From assembly GCA_019316985.1 (NCBI GenBank), contig CP079215.1, positions 5,146,001-5,210,000 of the forward strand: a stretch of DNA of 64,000 bases, read 5' to 3'. Position numbers and translations under genes: made by a program. Shown here in pieces: positions 43,464 through 53,392 of this stretch. The DNA is from Paraniabella defluvii. GTDB taxonomy: Bacteria; Bacteroidota; Bacteroidia; Chitinophagales; Chitinophagaceae. How positions within the stretch are numbered: position 1 is the first letter of the stretch; every line of letters begins with the position of its first letter. The notes beneath the pieces are model-generated. The model made no database searches. It worked only from the letters and a program-made list of their open reading frames with translations, and had not been told where the DNA came from.

Positions 43464-44686
43464 ATGACTGCAATACAAAAGAAAAGAATATGGGTGGTTT
43501 CAGAAGTGTTTTATCCGGATACGGATATCGCTACGGCTAATATTGCTACCGAAATAGCCTTGAAATTCAGGGATGATTTTGAAGTACACGTCATTTGTGG
43601 GCCACAGGATTACGAAAGGAAAAGCAATACTCGGCAAGAAGCCCAACCTCCAGGTATTCATATACACAGGTGGAGATATTTTAATTACAATAAGAATCAT
43701 ACGTTTCAACGGTTGCTTCGTGTAGTGGGTATTTCGCTGGGCCTTTTTTACTGGGTTTTAAAATAAAAAAGGGAGATAAGGCATTCGTTATATCCAACCC
43801 GGCTTTTATCACTCCCTTATATGCTTTTTTGAAATGGTGCAAAGGTTTTAAGTACTTGATGTTGATGCATGACGTATTCCCGGAAAACCTGGTAACCGGG
43901 GATATATTAAGGAAAGCAGCGCTTTATATAAGATAACCCGGAAGATTTTTATAAGGTCGCGAATAGCATGTGATAAAATTATTGTGATCGGGAGAGATAT
44001 GAAGGAGTTGCTGATGAAAAGTTTTCCTTCTTCCAGGGATGAAGATATAGTGATCATTCCCAACTGGGCGGATATTGATGCCATATTCCCGCTGGAGCAA
44101 CAACATAATCCGCTGGCAGAAAAATTAGGCATTACCGATAAGGTAGTTGTTTTGTTTGCCGGTAATCATGGCGTGTTGCAAAACCTGAAGGCATTCCTGC
44201 AAATTGTAAAGCATACCCGCAATAATGAGTTGCATTTTGTTTTCGCCGGAGGGGCGCCACTAAAAAGAACTGGAATCTTTTGTTCAAACCAACCGGCTCA
44301 GCAATGTTAGTTTCCTGCCGCCGTTTCCGCGAGCCGAAAATAACCATATACTCAATGCCTGCCATATTGGGCTGGTAAGTCTTAGAGATGAGCTCTATGG
44401 CGTAGGGGTACCGTCAAAATCATATAACATACTGGGTGCAGGTAAACCCATCCTGTTTTTAGGAAATATACAAACAGAAATAGCCCAATTTGTTTTGGAG
44501 AATGATTTAGGCTGGGCCTTTACTTATGGCGATGCCGCTAACGCCTCACTATTTCTTAACTCTCTTTCAATCGCACATCTGAAAGAAATACAACAGAAAG
44601 GGACGAAGGGAAGAAAGCTGGTTGAAGAGAAATACTCCAAAGAATATGTTTTGACTATGTTAAACACATATGTAGCCAGCTGGTAA
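43464..44686 (+). CDS. GT4 family glycosyltransferase (WbuB-like)
   Basis: About 407 residues after repair of gaps near 43760, 43925 and 44272. I choose ATG 43464, preceded by AAGAGG, over an upstream in-frame TTG. N-terminal RIWVVSEVFYPDTDIATANI; acceptor lobe LMLMHDVFPENLVTGDILRK; KIIVIGRDMKELL; donor lobe VIIPNWADIDAIFPLEQQHN, VVLFAGNHGVLQNLKAFLQI, LVSLRDELYGVGVPSKSYNI and LGAGKPILFLGN. The architecture matches WbuB/WbjE-type L-FucNAc transferases, which often neighbour fnlABC. This fits the cassette, though specificity is inference. Confidence 0.83.
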
Positions 44687-44689
44687 TGC

Positions 44690-45220
44690 CCGGGCTGCTA
44701 TACTGTTGATTTTATCTCAAAAATCCCCGGAGTACGAAACGTCATCTATTCGTTACGCAGGCTTCGGCTTTAAAAGATCGCAATTCTGAACCTATCCAGG
44801 CTCTAATGTACCATCGTTTTAATTGCCCAATGCATTTAAACCCCTTCATTTTACTGCTCCACCGCAAATCCCAGTTTGACGCTGCCAATCAAATCATAGT
44901 GCCATCCTCGAAAAGATGTTTAAGCTGTAAGGTAATAACGCGCCTCACCGGCCTCACAAACCACTTTACAAAGGTGCTGCCAGGGGCCAGGGCTTCCATA
45001 TTCTCTAATACTGATACCACTTCTATATAGATCATGAAGTACAGCATAATGTCGCCGAATATCCAGGCAAACTGTTGCCCGAAGGGCTCGTGGGAAAGGT
45101 ATACGATATTAAGTATTACTTACATAATAGCTTCTCCGGTATCTTGATCGGCCCTAATTAGAATGTTTTCGGCAATTGCGTCGTTGTTTAAGTACTGTAA
45201 TAGTGTTATCATAAGTTATA
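44690..45220 (+). other. Region without an intact gene; weak remnant of a sugar-transferase-like C-terminus
   Basis: No complete gene is visible between the last glycosyltransferase and the MarR gene. Around 45025-45165 one frame reads DHEVQHNVAEYPGKLLPEGL, then VGKVYDIKYYLHNSFSG. This weakly recalls the C-terminal part of Bacteroidota lipid-carrier sugar transferases. Upstream in the same frame there are stops, and downstream it fades out. It may be the eroded end of an initiating transferase gene. The remaining sequence to 45549 shows only AT-rich DNA with a long A run (about 45236-45247). Confidence 0.25.
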
Positions 45221-45549
45221 ATTATCATTTATAGTAAAAAAAAAAAGATGTGGCATTTCAATACAAGTTCCTTTTCAACATTAGCTAAGGCTGGTAGCTT
45301 AACCCAAACGTATCTATAAATAGAATGTCTGGGTTCATAGCATTTTTAGCAATTTAATGAAAAAAATCCAGCGGGTAGTAAACTATAAAATAGCATCGAA
45401 CCAGTTCGATTATAAGTTTAATAAACACAAAGACATTAAATCAGATTGATTTTGTAGGTTTAAGATCTTCAAAGGAACTTTGTTTTCCTAATGAAAGCGA
45501 CCGTAAATACGGCGGTGAACATGGTAACCATTAGTGGGATCAATACATG

Positions 45550-45981
45550 TTAATGATCATTCCCAACCACGTTATGCATAACTTTTGCCAGCAGGAATGT
45601 CAGGCTCTTCAGCTCGGTTTTGGTAAGGGTTTTAGAAGCCCCTTTCGCAACGGACTCTCTAAAATTTTCTGAGTTGTCTACAATAAACCTGCCCTGGCCG
45701 GTAACGCTCAGGTGAAAAACCCTGCGATCTGCCCGGGACTGTTCCTGCTCGATAAAACCATTTTCAATAAGAAATTTAAGCTGCCTGGAAATGGCGGGAG
45801 GACTTATGCTAAAGGCCTTTGCCACCTGTTTGCCGGTGCATTTATTATGCCGATAAATATATTCGATGATATTATAGTGAGTTGCCGTAACGCCATTGAT
45901 GTCGCCCTTTTGCATATTCGCCAAAATAAAGCACTGCAATTCGGTAAATACTTCATAAAATTCTTTCTGGCTCTGGTTCAT
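45550..45981 (-). CDS. MarR family transcriptional regulator
   Basis: 143 residues, intact. Winged-helix features: VTATHYNIIEYIYRHNKCTG, KQVAKAFSISPPAISRQLKF, then the wing EQEQSRADRRVFHLSVTGQG. Terminal helices form the dimer interface (LTKTELKSLTFLLAKVMHNV). It is divergent from the UvrA-like ABC ATPase with 47 bp between starts. A dyad overlapping the ATPase promoter is in the gap. MarR proteins typically repress such neighbours until a ligand binds, so a self- and neighbour-repressing drug-response switch is likely. Confidence 0.88.
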   Translation of the reverse strand: MNQSQKEFYEVFTELQCFILANMQKGDINGVTATHYNIIEYIYRHNKCTGKQVAKAFSISPPAISRQLKFLIENGFIEQEQSRADRRVFHLSVTGQGRFIVDNSENFRESVAKGASKTLTKTELKSLTFLLAKVMHNVVGNDH

Positions 45982-45990
45982 GGAGTATAT

Positions 45991-46027
45991 TTAGTTAACT
46001 TTGTTAATTATTAGCAATATTAACTAA
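45991..46027 (+). promoter_or_regulatory. Inverted repeat over the -7 element of the UvrA-like gene (MarR operator candidate)
   Basis: TTAGTTAA (45991-45998) is matched by its exact reverse complement TTAACTAA (46020-46027). Inside, TAACTTTG at 45996-46003 fits the Bacteroidota -7 box for the plus-strand gene starting at 46029. A dimer bound here would cover promoter and start region. The binding protein is inferred from adjacency. Confidence 0.55.
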
Positions 46028-46028
46028 A

Positions 46029-48277
46029 ATGAAGCAGATTACCTTATCCAATGCCAGACAAAATAATCTGAAGCATATTTCCATTGCGATACCTAAGAAC
46101 AAGATAGTTGTTTTTACAGGGGTTTCCGGTTCCGGAAAATCGTCGCTGGTTTTTGAGACAATTGGCGCAGAAGCCCAACGCCAGTTCAACGAAACCCAGG
46201 AAGCTTTCTTAGGAACCGCCTTCAGCATATAGGTGTGCCGGAGGTTGATAAAATAGAAAACCTGAATGTGCCGATTATCATCAACCAGAAAAGGCTGGGA
46301 GGGAACGCAAGGTCGACTGTTGGAACAGCAACGGACGTTTATGCCTCTCTAAGGCTCCTCTTTTCCAGGATGGGAAAACCTTTTGTGGGCTATTCAAATG
46401 TGTTTTCGTTTAATAATCCCGTGGGAATGTGCCCCGAATGTGAGGGGCTGGGATTTGTACAGACTGTTGATGTTGATGCTTTGATCGACAGGGAAAAGTC
46501 TTTGAACGAGGGTGCCATCCTGTTCCCCACTTTTCAGCCCGGCGGCTGGCGCCTGAGCAGGTATACGCAATCGGGCTATTTTGATAACGATAAGAAGCTG
46601 GAAAACTATTCCCCGGAAGAATTAGATATGCTGTTATATGCTGCTGAACATAAACCCGCGAAACCGCATAAAGAATGGGAAAAACAGTAAAATACGAAGG
46701 CATCATACCGCGCATTGAAAAGGCATTCCTGAAAAAGGAGTCAAAGGAAAATATCACGCGAAAGGAAGCCCTGAAAAATACGATCATAACAAAGCCCTGC
46801 CCCGCCTGTGCAGGTAAGAGGTTAAACAATAAGATCCTGTCCTGCAAAATCGGTAACAAAGACATTGCCGATTGTACAAGGCTTTCTATAGACGAGCTGC
46901 TGGAGTTTGTTCATTCGCTGGAGTCGGATACGTATGAAACCATACTTGCAGAACTTACAAAAAAACTTCAAAACATTATCGGCATAGGGCTGCAGTACCT
47001 GACGCTGGACCGGAGAACAGATACACTTTCGGGCGGGGAAAGCCAGCGGATAAAAATGGTGAAAAACCTGGGCAACAATCTCACAGACCTGCTCTATATC
47101 TTCGACGAACCCAGCATTGGCCTGCACCCCAAAGACCTGGACAACATCGCCTCGATCATCAGGCAGATAAGGGATAAAGGCAATTCGGTCCTGATTGTAG
47201 AGCATGATCCTGACCTTGTCAAAATCGCTGATTGGGTGATAGATATGGGGCCGCAGTCGGGCAAAAACGGGGAGAAATCGTTTATGAAGGTACTTTCAGG
47301 GGCTTAAAGAAATCAACAGGGAAAACAGGCCTGTATTTTGCCCAAAAGCCGCATTGCAACTACAGCGAAAGAAAGGCAAAGGGTTACCTGGAGATTAAAA
47401 ACGGCAACCTGTATAACCTCAAAAACGTTAGCGTATCAATCCCGAAAAATGTATTGACGGCAGTTACGGGAGTCGCCGGCTCAGGCAAAAGTACCCTGAT
47501 CAACAAAGTGCTGCCAGGATTTTATCCCAACATAACGGTTGTCGACCAGTCTTTATTTGCCACTGGCATACGATCCAATTTACTGACCTACCTGGGCCTA
47601 TCTGATGATTTAAGAACACGATTCGCTAAAGCAAACCATGTTTCACCGAAGCTCTTTAGCAGGAACAGTGAAGGAGCCTGTGAAAACTGCAGGGGAATAG
47701 GGGTAGAAAAAATCGATCTGGCCTTTATGGACGACATAGAACAACCTTGCGAGGTTTGCAGCGGCTCGGGGTTTAAGCCTGAGGTGCTGCAATACCTATA
47801 CCGGGACAAAAATATTGCAGACATAATGAACATGACCGTTGAGGAAGCGATTGTTTTCTTTGCCGGCGAATGGTATACCGGTACATTTGAAATACTATCC
47901 AAACTGGGGCTGGGTTACCTGAGCCTGGGCCAGCGGCTGGATCGTTTTTCCGGCGGGGAAAGGCAACGTCTGAAATTGACAAAGGAGTTGAAGCACTCCA
48001 ACAAAATAATTGTGCTGGATGAACCCAGTACGGGGTTGCACCCCAGCGATACCCAAAAGCTCCTCGATTTTGTGGATGCGCTGGTAGATGGGGCAATACG
48101 TTGATCGTGATTGAACATAACCTGGATGTTATCGCTCATGCTGACTGGATCATTGATATAGGCCCCGGGGCGGGAAAATACGGTGGCAATGTTATGTTTA
48201 CGGGAACGGTCTCTGGTCTCTTGCAGCATAAAACCTCGGTAACAGCAAAATACTTAAGGCAGCATCTGCGCATTTGA
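46029..48277 (+). CDS. UvrA-like ABC ATPase (UvrA2/drug-resistance type excinuclease subunit paralogue)
   Basis: About 749 residues after repair of gaps near 46222, 46682, 47265 and 48095. Two ABC domains are visible. First: Walker A GVSGSGKSSLVF, zinc-type CPECEGLGFV, a second cysteine pair CPACAGKRLN, signature LSGGESQR and Walker B IFDEPSIGLHP. Second: GVAGSGKSTLIN, CENCRGIGVE and CEVCSGSGFK, FSGGERQR and VLDEPSTGLHP. It is shorter than housekeeping UvrA (about 940) and lacks much of the insertion region, as in class II UvrA paralogues tied to antibiotic self-protection. Divergent MarR control supports an inducible protective role. Confidence 0.85.
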
Positions 48278-48970
48278 AAACACTTCAGCTTCAGTTTATC
48301 TCTAATGTTTGTTTATAATCCGTCAGATAACCCTATAGTCCCCGGTTCCTGATTCCCGCCTTAATGAGTAAAGAAAATGCCACTAATACTTGTATATTGA
48401 AGTAGCCCCGCATTGCAGGACGGTTCGTTTATACTCTTGTTTGAAGAAGCTGTACCAGGAGAAAATAGCATGCCTGGCTTTTTAATGTAGTTTATAATAC
48501 CAACCCGAAATCCCTAAGCCGGGATGCGGGAATAAGATAAACAGAGGATCATTCCCGGGTTCGCTAACTATTTCTTTTTCATTAAAAAGTGAAAATATTT
48601 TATTCAATAAAAAAGTTAAAAAAATATTTTAAAAGTTAATACGAAGGTCGTACCTTCATACTGTTTTTCATAGGTTAGCAACGGCTAGGTGTCTACCCTG
48701 GCTTTTTTTAATAGCAAACGGAGCGCTCGTTACTATAACCAAATGAAAGCGTGCCTGTACCAGGCCATAAAAACCGCTTTGACACTGCGCCGTTCTCCAA
48801 ACGACGTGACCATGTTTTAACCCGGGAGCCAAGGAACCGGTACAAAAATCCAATAATATACAATAGGGGCTGTCTGCAGCAAACATTTTGTTTTCTTTCG
48901 TTTAGCCGTTAATACTGCGCTTGCGCACTGTATTACCAATAAGCGTGGAAATAATTATGAAAACAAATAA
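48278..48970. other. Intergenic region without a recognisable gene
   Basis: About 690 bp with no convincing coding frame on either strand. The only local structure noted is a short perfect dyad GAAGGT-CGT-ACCTTC at 48643-48657 in an AT-rich setting, and a weak minus-strand frame (48668-48886) with no family features. Confidence 0.5.
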
Positions 48971-48999
48971 AAAAATCCCGTGTGGAAACACAGGATTTT
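48971..48999. terminator. Hairpin with A/T arms (bidirectional terminator-like)
   Basis: AAAATCC-C-GTGT / ACAC-A-GGATTTT pairs around a GGAA loop with a single C-A mismatch. It directly precedes the leader CCAAAACTAACTGCTT and a short reading frame. Confidence 0.55.
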
Positions 49000-49018
49000 A
49001 AACCAAAACTAACTGCTT

Positions 49019-49063
49019 ATGAGAAAAATTTATAATTGTCGTGTATTGATGACACAAATATAG
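49019..49063 (+). pseudogene. Truncated 5' remnant or leader, resembling the start of a SusC-type receptor gene
   Basis: A 14-codon frame MRKIYNCRVLMTQI ends in TAG. The sequence before it (hairpin, then CCAAAACTAACTGCTTATG) and the opening residues resemble leaders and first codons that I associate with SusC-like receptor genes in Chitinophagaceae. No receptor sequence follows. It may be all that remains of a deleted receptor gene, or a leader peptide. The resemblance is from memory and untested. Confidence 0.3.
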
Positions 49064-49083
49064 CAACTATGTTGAATTATGTT

Positions 49084-49102
49084 TAATCGTTTAAACGGAT
49101 TA
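49084..49102. promoter_or_regulatory. Near-perfect palindrome, LacI-family-like operator
   Basis: TAATC-GTTTAAAC-GGATTA is symmetric about 49092/49093 except for one offset position, with the central GTTTAAAC core often seen in LacI/GalR operators. It sits 250 bp upstream of the DUF4091 gene and just after the receptor-like remnant. No LacI gene is in the window. Confidence 0.35.
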
Positions 49103-49348
49103 ACAGGTTTTTAACGAATGCCCTCTGGCTTTAATTTATAGGGCATGTAACTACAAACATGGGGGATTTATTGTGTGCAATCGATAGCGCAGGATAATGA
49201 GTACCGGCTTCAGGAGTTTTCGGCTAATTTAGACTCCCGGTTGCGCCCTTACAATAATGATACTCAACCCGTACAGGGCCGCCAACCCTGTGAATTCTGT
49301 TGATGGCAGGTATTGTATAACAGAAGCCCTGCCGGTTAAAAATAGTAT

Positions 49349-51088
49349 ATGAAAATGCTGAAAACCTGTTTTTTCCTGCTTTTACCCCTGGTGGTTTTAA
49401 AAAGTATTGCGCAGGATGTAAGTCTGGACCTGCAAAAAGCTCCTAAGCTGACTGCCGGCCAGCTGGCCCGCCAATGGAACAGCCTGCCGGCTGATGTAAT
49501 GGTTTCCTTTGCTTCGTCGGGTACCCGTTTGGTGCGCGAAGCCCCGCCCGTGGTAAACCCCAGCCTTACCTGGAAGGCTACGGGCTGGAAAAATGAGCAG
49601 CTGCATACCCAGATAGTGATCGCGGGTAAAAAGACCTGGAGAATATAACGGTGGTTACCGGTGATTTAAAAAGCAGCCAAGGAGCTATCTTAAAAAAGAG
49701 CATATTACTACCGGGTTCGTACAATATGTAATGACCGATGAATTCAGGAACGGTTGCGGCTACCGTAAACCGGCCGATTTTGATTCCTCGCTGGTGGCCG
49801 ATATTATTAATACAGATATCACCACTACAGCCATTCAAAAAAATACAACGCAACCCGTCTGGCTTACGATACGCATCCCGGAAACACAACCGGCAGGCGA
49901 ATACCGGGGAAGGTTGATCGTTAAGGCAGGAAAAGACTATGAGCTGGCGCTGGTGGTAACCGTCGTTAACCGCACCCTGCCTGCTCCAAAAGACTGGAAA
50001 TTTCAATTAGACTACTGGCAGCACCCGGCCGCTATAGCCCGCGTACACGGACTGAAGCTTTGGAGCCAGGCGCATTTTGATGCGATGCGCCGGTATTATA
50101 CCATGCTGGCCCGCGCCGGCCAAAAGATCATTACGGCCGGCATCGTGGATGAGCCCTGGGGCATCAAACCTATGATGATTACCCCGGCTTAATACGCTGG
50201 ACCAAAAAGAAAGACGGAACCTGGGCCTACGATTACAGCCTGTTTGACCGGTACATAGCATTTGTAATGAGTTGCGGCATCAGCAAACAAATTAATTGCT
50301 ATAGCATGGTGCCCTGGAAAATCGCATTCAAATACCATGATGAGGCCTTGCAAAAAGACACGGTATTTACCGGCGCTATCGGCAGCGCCGGGTACAACGA
50401 GTACTGGAGCGCTATGCTGGTTGATTTTACAGCGCATTTAAAGAAGAAGGGCTGGTTTGCTATTACTGCTATAGCTATGGATGAGCGGCCCATGAAAGAC
50501 ATGCAAGCCGTGATCCGTTTATTAAAAAGTATCGACCCGGCCTGGAAAATATCGCTGGCCGGGGAATGGCACCCTGAAATTGAAAAAGATATTGATGATT
50601 ATTGTATCGCATCGAAATGGAAGTTCCCTGACGCTGTTTTAAAGGAGCGCCAGGCATTGGGAAAATCCAGCACCTGGTATACCTGCTGCACCGAGAAGTA
50701 CCCGAATATGTTTACCTTTTCTCCACCCGACGAAGCGGTTTGGACAGGCTGGTATACCGCGGCAACCCGCATGGACGGCTTTTTACGCTGGGCCTATAAT
50801 AGCTGGACGCAATCGCCCTTAACAGACAGCCGTTTCAGGGCCTGGCCTGCCGGAGATACCTACCAGGTTTATCCCGGCCCCTTATCATCGGTTCGCTTTG
50901 AGAAGCTGATTGAAGGGATACAGGACTTTGAAAAAATAAATGAACTGCGCAGGTGGTACCTGGCGAAAAATGACACGGGTAAATTAAAAGAGCTGGAAGC
51001 AGCCTTACAAACTTTTACCATCGAAAAGTTATCGCAACAATCTGCTCAGCAGATGGTAGAAAAATATAAGCACCTGCTGAACCGTTAG
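49349..51088 (+). CDS. Secreted DUF4091 glycoside-hydrolase-like protein
   Basis: About 579 residues after repair of gaps near 49640 and 50163. Signal peptide: MKMLKTCFFLLLPLVVLKSI...AQ. An N-terminal beta-sandwich (PVWLTIRIPETQPAGEYRGR) precedes a TIM-barrel-like part (KDWKFQLDYWQHPAAIARVH, SAMLVDFTAHLKKKGWF, AIAMDERPMKDMQAVIRLL). The DUF4091 signature is clear near the end (GFLRWAYNSWTQSPL, RAWPAGDTYQVYPGPLSSVR, FEKLIEGIQDFEKINELR). Relatives include GH123-like hexosaminidases; the substrate is unknown. A terminator follows at 51107. Confidence 0.83.
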
Positions 51089-51106
51089 TGCAACTTTAAT
51101 AAAAGT

Positions 51107-51139
51107 AAAAGCCGGGTCAGGGAACAGATCCGGCTTTTT
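51107..51139 (+). terminator. Rho-independent terminator after the DUF4091 gene
   Basis: Stem AAAAGCCGG(G)TC / GA(T)CCGGCTTTTT around a short loop, with T-run, 19 bp after the stop codon at 51088. Confidence 0.8.
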
Positions 51140-51258
51140 AATGGATGCTGCCCCGCAGCACACTATTTTTATTTAACGCAAACCGTTAATAAGTTCTGGG
51201 TAACTAATAACCGTCGGATGCTTTCGATTTGTATTTTGCTCTTCAATTGAAACTGAAG

Positions 51259-51510
51259 ATGACGCTTGAGCAATTTACTAACGCAACGGAGATGAGACAG
51301 ATCAAGGCGATCTGGCGGGGCAAATTGATTGCAGAACGCAGGGAGGATCAGATCACCTACCGTCTTTTTAAGATCGACGGTTTTTTTGTGGAGGCCAAAA
51401 TCAACCCGTTGCCCGGTTTTGCCCGCGACTTCAGGCCTATCGAAGACGAGGAGAACGCCATGCGTCCTTACCTGCCGGAGCCTGTTTCCCTGAATTATTC
51501 GTTGTTTTAA
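51259..51510 (+). CDS. Small conserved-looking hypothetical protein
   Basis: 83 residues from ATG 51259 (MTLEQFTNATEMRQIKAIWR); a TTG ten codons upstream is in frame but less likely. It contains ERREDQITYRLFKIDGFFVE and a C-terminal PYLPEPVSLNYSLF. No membrane segment or signal peptide is visible. The composition and charge look like a genuine small cytoplasmic protein. Family not recognised. It stands alone between a terminator and a convergent lipoprotein gene. Confidence 0.6.
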   Translation: MTLEQFTNATEMRQIKAIWRGKLIAERREDQITYRLFKIDGFFVEAKINPLPGFARDFRPIEDEENAMRPYLPEPVSLNYSLF

Positions 51511-51663
51511 GAGGCGCCCGTAATGGAGCCACATGTTACGGCCGGTGTTAATAAAGCCGCTTTATACTTTTTATCAGCACAAAGCGACTATAACAATCAG
51601 AGAGAACCCTATATGTGTGGGAAATGAGATCAAAGCGGCTTGAAGCCAGTAAAACTGGCTGCT

Positions 51664-52663
51664 TTAAGGATGCTCGATAAGGATGGGCACAATCCACCAG
51701 TTGCCAAACCATACCAGTATTTCAGGATCTCCGGGAATAAAGGTTACCTGCGTGGTACCGGCAGCCTGTTTGGGCTGCATACCAAACTGTGGCTTCAGGT
51801 TAATGTTTTCCCGCATCATAATGTCAGCTCCGTTCTCGAGCTTTATCTCAACCCGGTAGCGGCCAAGAGGGATATTATTGATATAAAGCTCATTGCTCTC
51901 TACGATCTTGCGAATAGTGAAGCTGATCTTTTCATCGGCATGTACTAGGTCGAGCGGGGTGAGCCTGATAACAATAACCGACCCTACAGGGAAGCTACCG
52001 GGCAAGGGTAACGACTGGGTGCGTAGGGTATACGATAAATGTATGGAAGCGCCCAGGTAGCTGCTGGGCCAGTAGGGGCCTTTGCTTACCTGGTCAGGCC
52101 GGCCTTGTCCGTAGGGCAGCATTACAAAGTTTTTAACAGCCCCTTTGGTAGCATTAAAACTATTGAGGTTGCTGTCTGCAGGAAACAATGATACGGGCGC
52201 TTTTGCCGATTCATAATCCATCAGGTATTTAGCGCCCCAAAATTCCACGTTGCCTACCGGCAGTAATATTTCGTAATAGCCATGGGCATCAGTAACGCCG
52301 GTTGCCGAGCTATAGCTTCCTCCGATGATAGAAGACCTGATACCTACCTGTGCGCCCTCCAGGGGCCGCCCGTAAATATCTTTTACATATCCCTTTAAAT
52401 AGCCGGGTTGAATGGCCTGGGGTTTGAAAGCGGGTAGTTTGGGTCGTTGTGTGCCCATAAGGTCTACATAAAACCGGGTACCCGGAACCGTAAATTCACG
52501 GGAAGAAGCCGGCAGCTGATCGAAAGGAACCGGCAACCGGGTTTCATTACCCGAACCTCCGGGGATCTTCTTCCCCGGAGCCGGGGCCGTCGCCGGATTT
52601 AGAGCAGGATGCCAGTACGCCGATGATGACAAAGAGGGTTAAAAGGAAATAGATAGCCTTCAT
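51664..52663 (-). CDS. Lipoprotein with carboxypeptidase-regulatory-like domain
   Basis: About 333 residues after repair of one gap near 52560. The repaired start at 52663 gives MKAIYFLLTLFVIIGVLASC followed by SKSGDG, a standard lipoprotein signal with a Gly/Asp tail. The carboxypeptidase-regulatory-like fold is seen in YLKGYVKDIYGRPLEGAQVG and GVTDAHGYYEILLPVG. The rest is beta-rich (IVESNELYINNIPLGRYRVE) and ends in PEILVWFGNWWIVPILIEHP. Probably outer-membrane anchored; function unknown. A DoxX-like gene lies 47 bp upstream in the same direction. Confidence 0.68.
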
Positions 52664-52709
52664 TTGAAAATGTTTAGGGGTGATGATTAGTATAAACAGG
52701 ATTGAGTAG

Positions 52710-53102
52710 TTAGTTCAGTCGCAGCAATACACCGATGCTGCGCTGATGGCCCCACAGCGCCAGTATATAAAGGGTAAGCAGGGCCAGTACAATCAGGATA
52801 TTGGTGTCATCGAAAACGTGGTACATCACAATGGCAACAATGAGTGGGGCCAGGGTCGCCAATGCCATAAGCCGGAACCGGCCTGCCAGTAACAGCAAAC
52901 CACCCGTTATCTCTGCCGATTTTTGGGGTATCAAAATGTAACAGGTATTTGACAGCACCCGGGCAAATTCCGACCCGGTATTTACGGGTATCAGGGCTTT
53001 TCCTCCCAGTAGCAGGAGCAGCCCGTTAATGCCTCCCGCCAGGAATATAACCGCAAGCAGCAATTCGGAAATCCTGGATACCCGTTTCATAATGCCGGTC
53101 AT
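52710..53102 (-). CDS. DoxX-like small membrane protein
   Basis: 130 residues with four hydrophobic helices: ISELLLAVIFLAGGINGLLL, an EITGGLLLLAGRF helix pair, ALATLAPLIVAIVMYHVF and ILIVLALLTLYILALWGH. The length and the E-(I)-GG-L motif resemble DoxX/SURF4-like proteins. Exact function is unknown. It probably forms a two-gene unit with the downstream lipoprotein. Confidence 0.65.
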   Translation of the reverse strand: MTGIMKRVSRISELLLAVIFLAGGINGLLLLLGGKALIPVNTGSEFARVLSNTCYILIPQKSAEITGGLLLLAGRFRLMALATLAPLIVAIVMYHVFDDTNILIVLALLTLYILALWGHQRSIGVLLRLN

Positions 53103-53311
53103 GGTTGCTTACTAACTTTGATGGTATTATAGCTGCAACGCGGCAGCGCCTGGCCTGGCCGGCCATTGGTGTAAAAGGAAGCTTCATTTTTACGGGCTGC
53201 ACCAGGGCGCCTGGCGCCGGTTGGCCGGTTAACAATAAACGGTGATTCAAGAGCTGCAACAGCCGGGTATATCTGATTCATACCCGAAATTAAACCGGGG
53301 CTTTTCTTCAT
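53099..53311 (-). CDS. Possible small hypothetical protein
   Basis: 70-codon frame overlapping the DoxX-like start by 4 bp, which hints at translational coupling. The sequence is basic and Pro/Ala/Arg-rich (PTGARRPGAARKNEASFYTN) with no recognisable domain. An alternative overlapping frame is equally long, so coding status is doubtful. Confidence 0.25.
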   Translation of the reverse strand: MKKSPGLISGMNQIYPAVAALESPFIVNRPTGARRPGAARKNEASFYTNGRPGQALPRCSYNTIKVSKQP

Positions 53312-53392
53312 TTACAATTATTCGATAAACGACATTCATGTAAGATAAACGCCGCATATGGCCGGCAAACAGTATGATGGAAGATAAAATGA

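Noticed and set aside
44806..45030. Plus-strand 74-codon frame after the last glycosyltransferase
   Set aside because: Low-complexity, no family resemblance; a different frame in the same area looks more coding-like.
48668..48886. Minus-strand 72-codon frame
   Set aside because: No domain features and no promoter or ribosome-binding site; lies in a region that otherwise looks non-coding.
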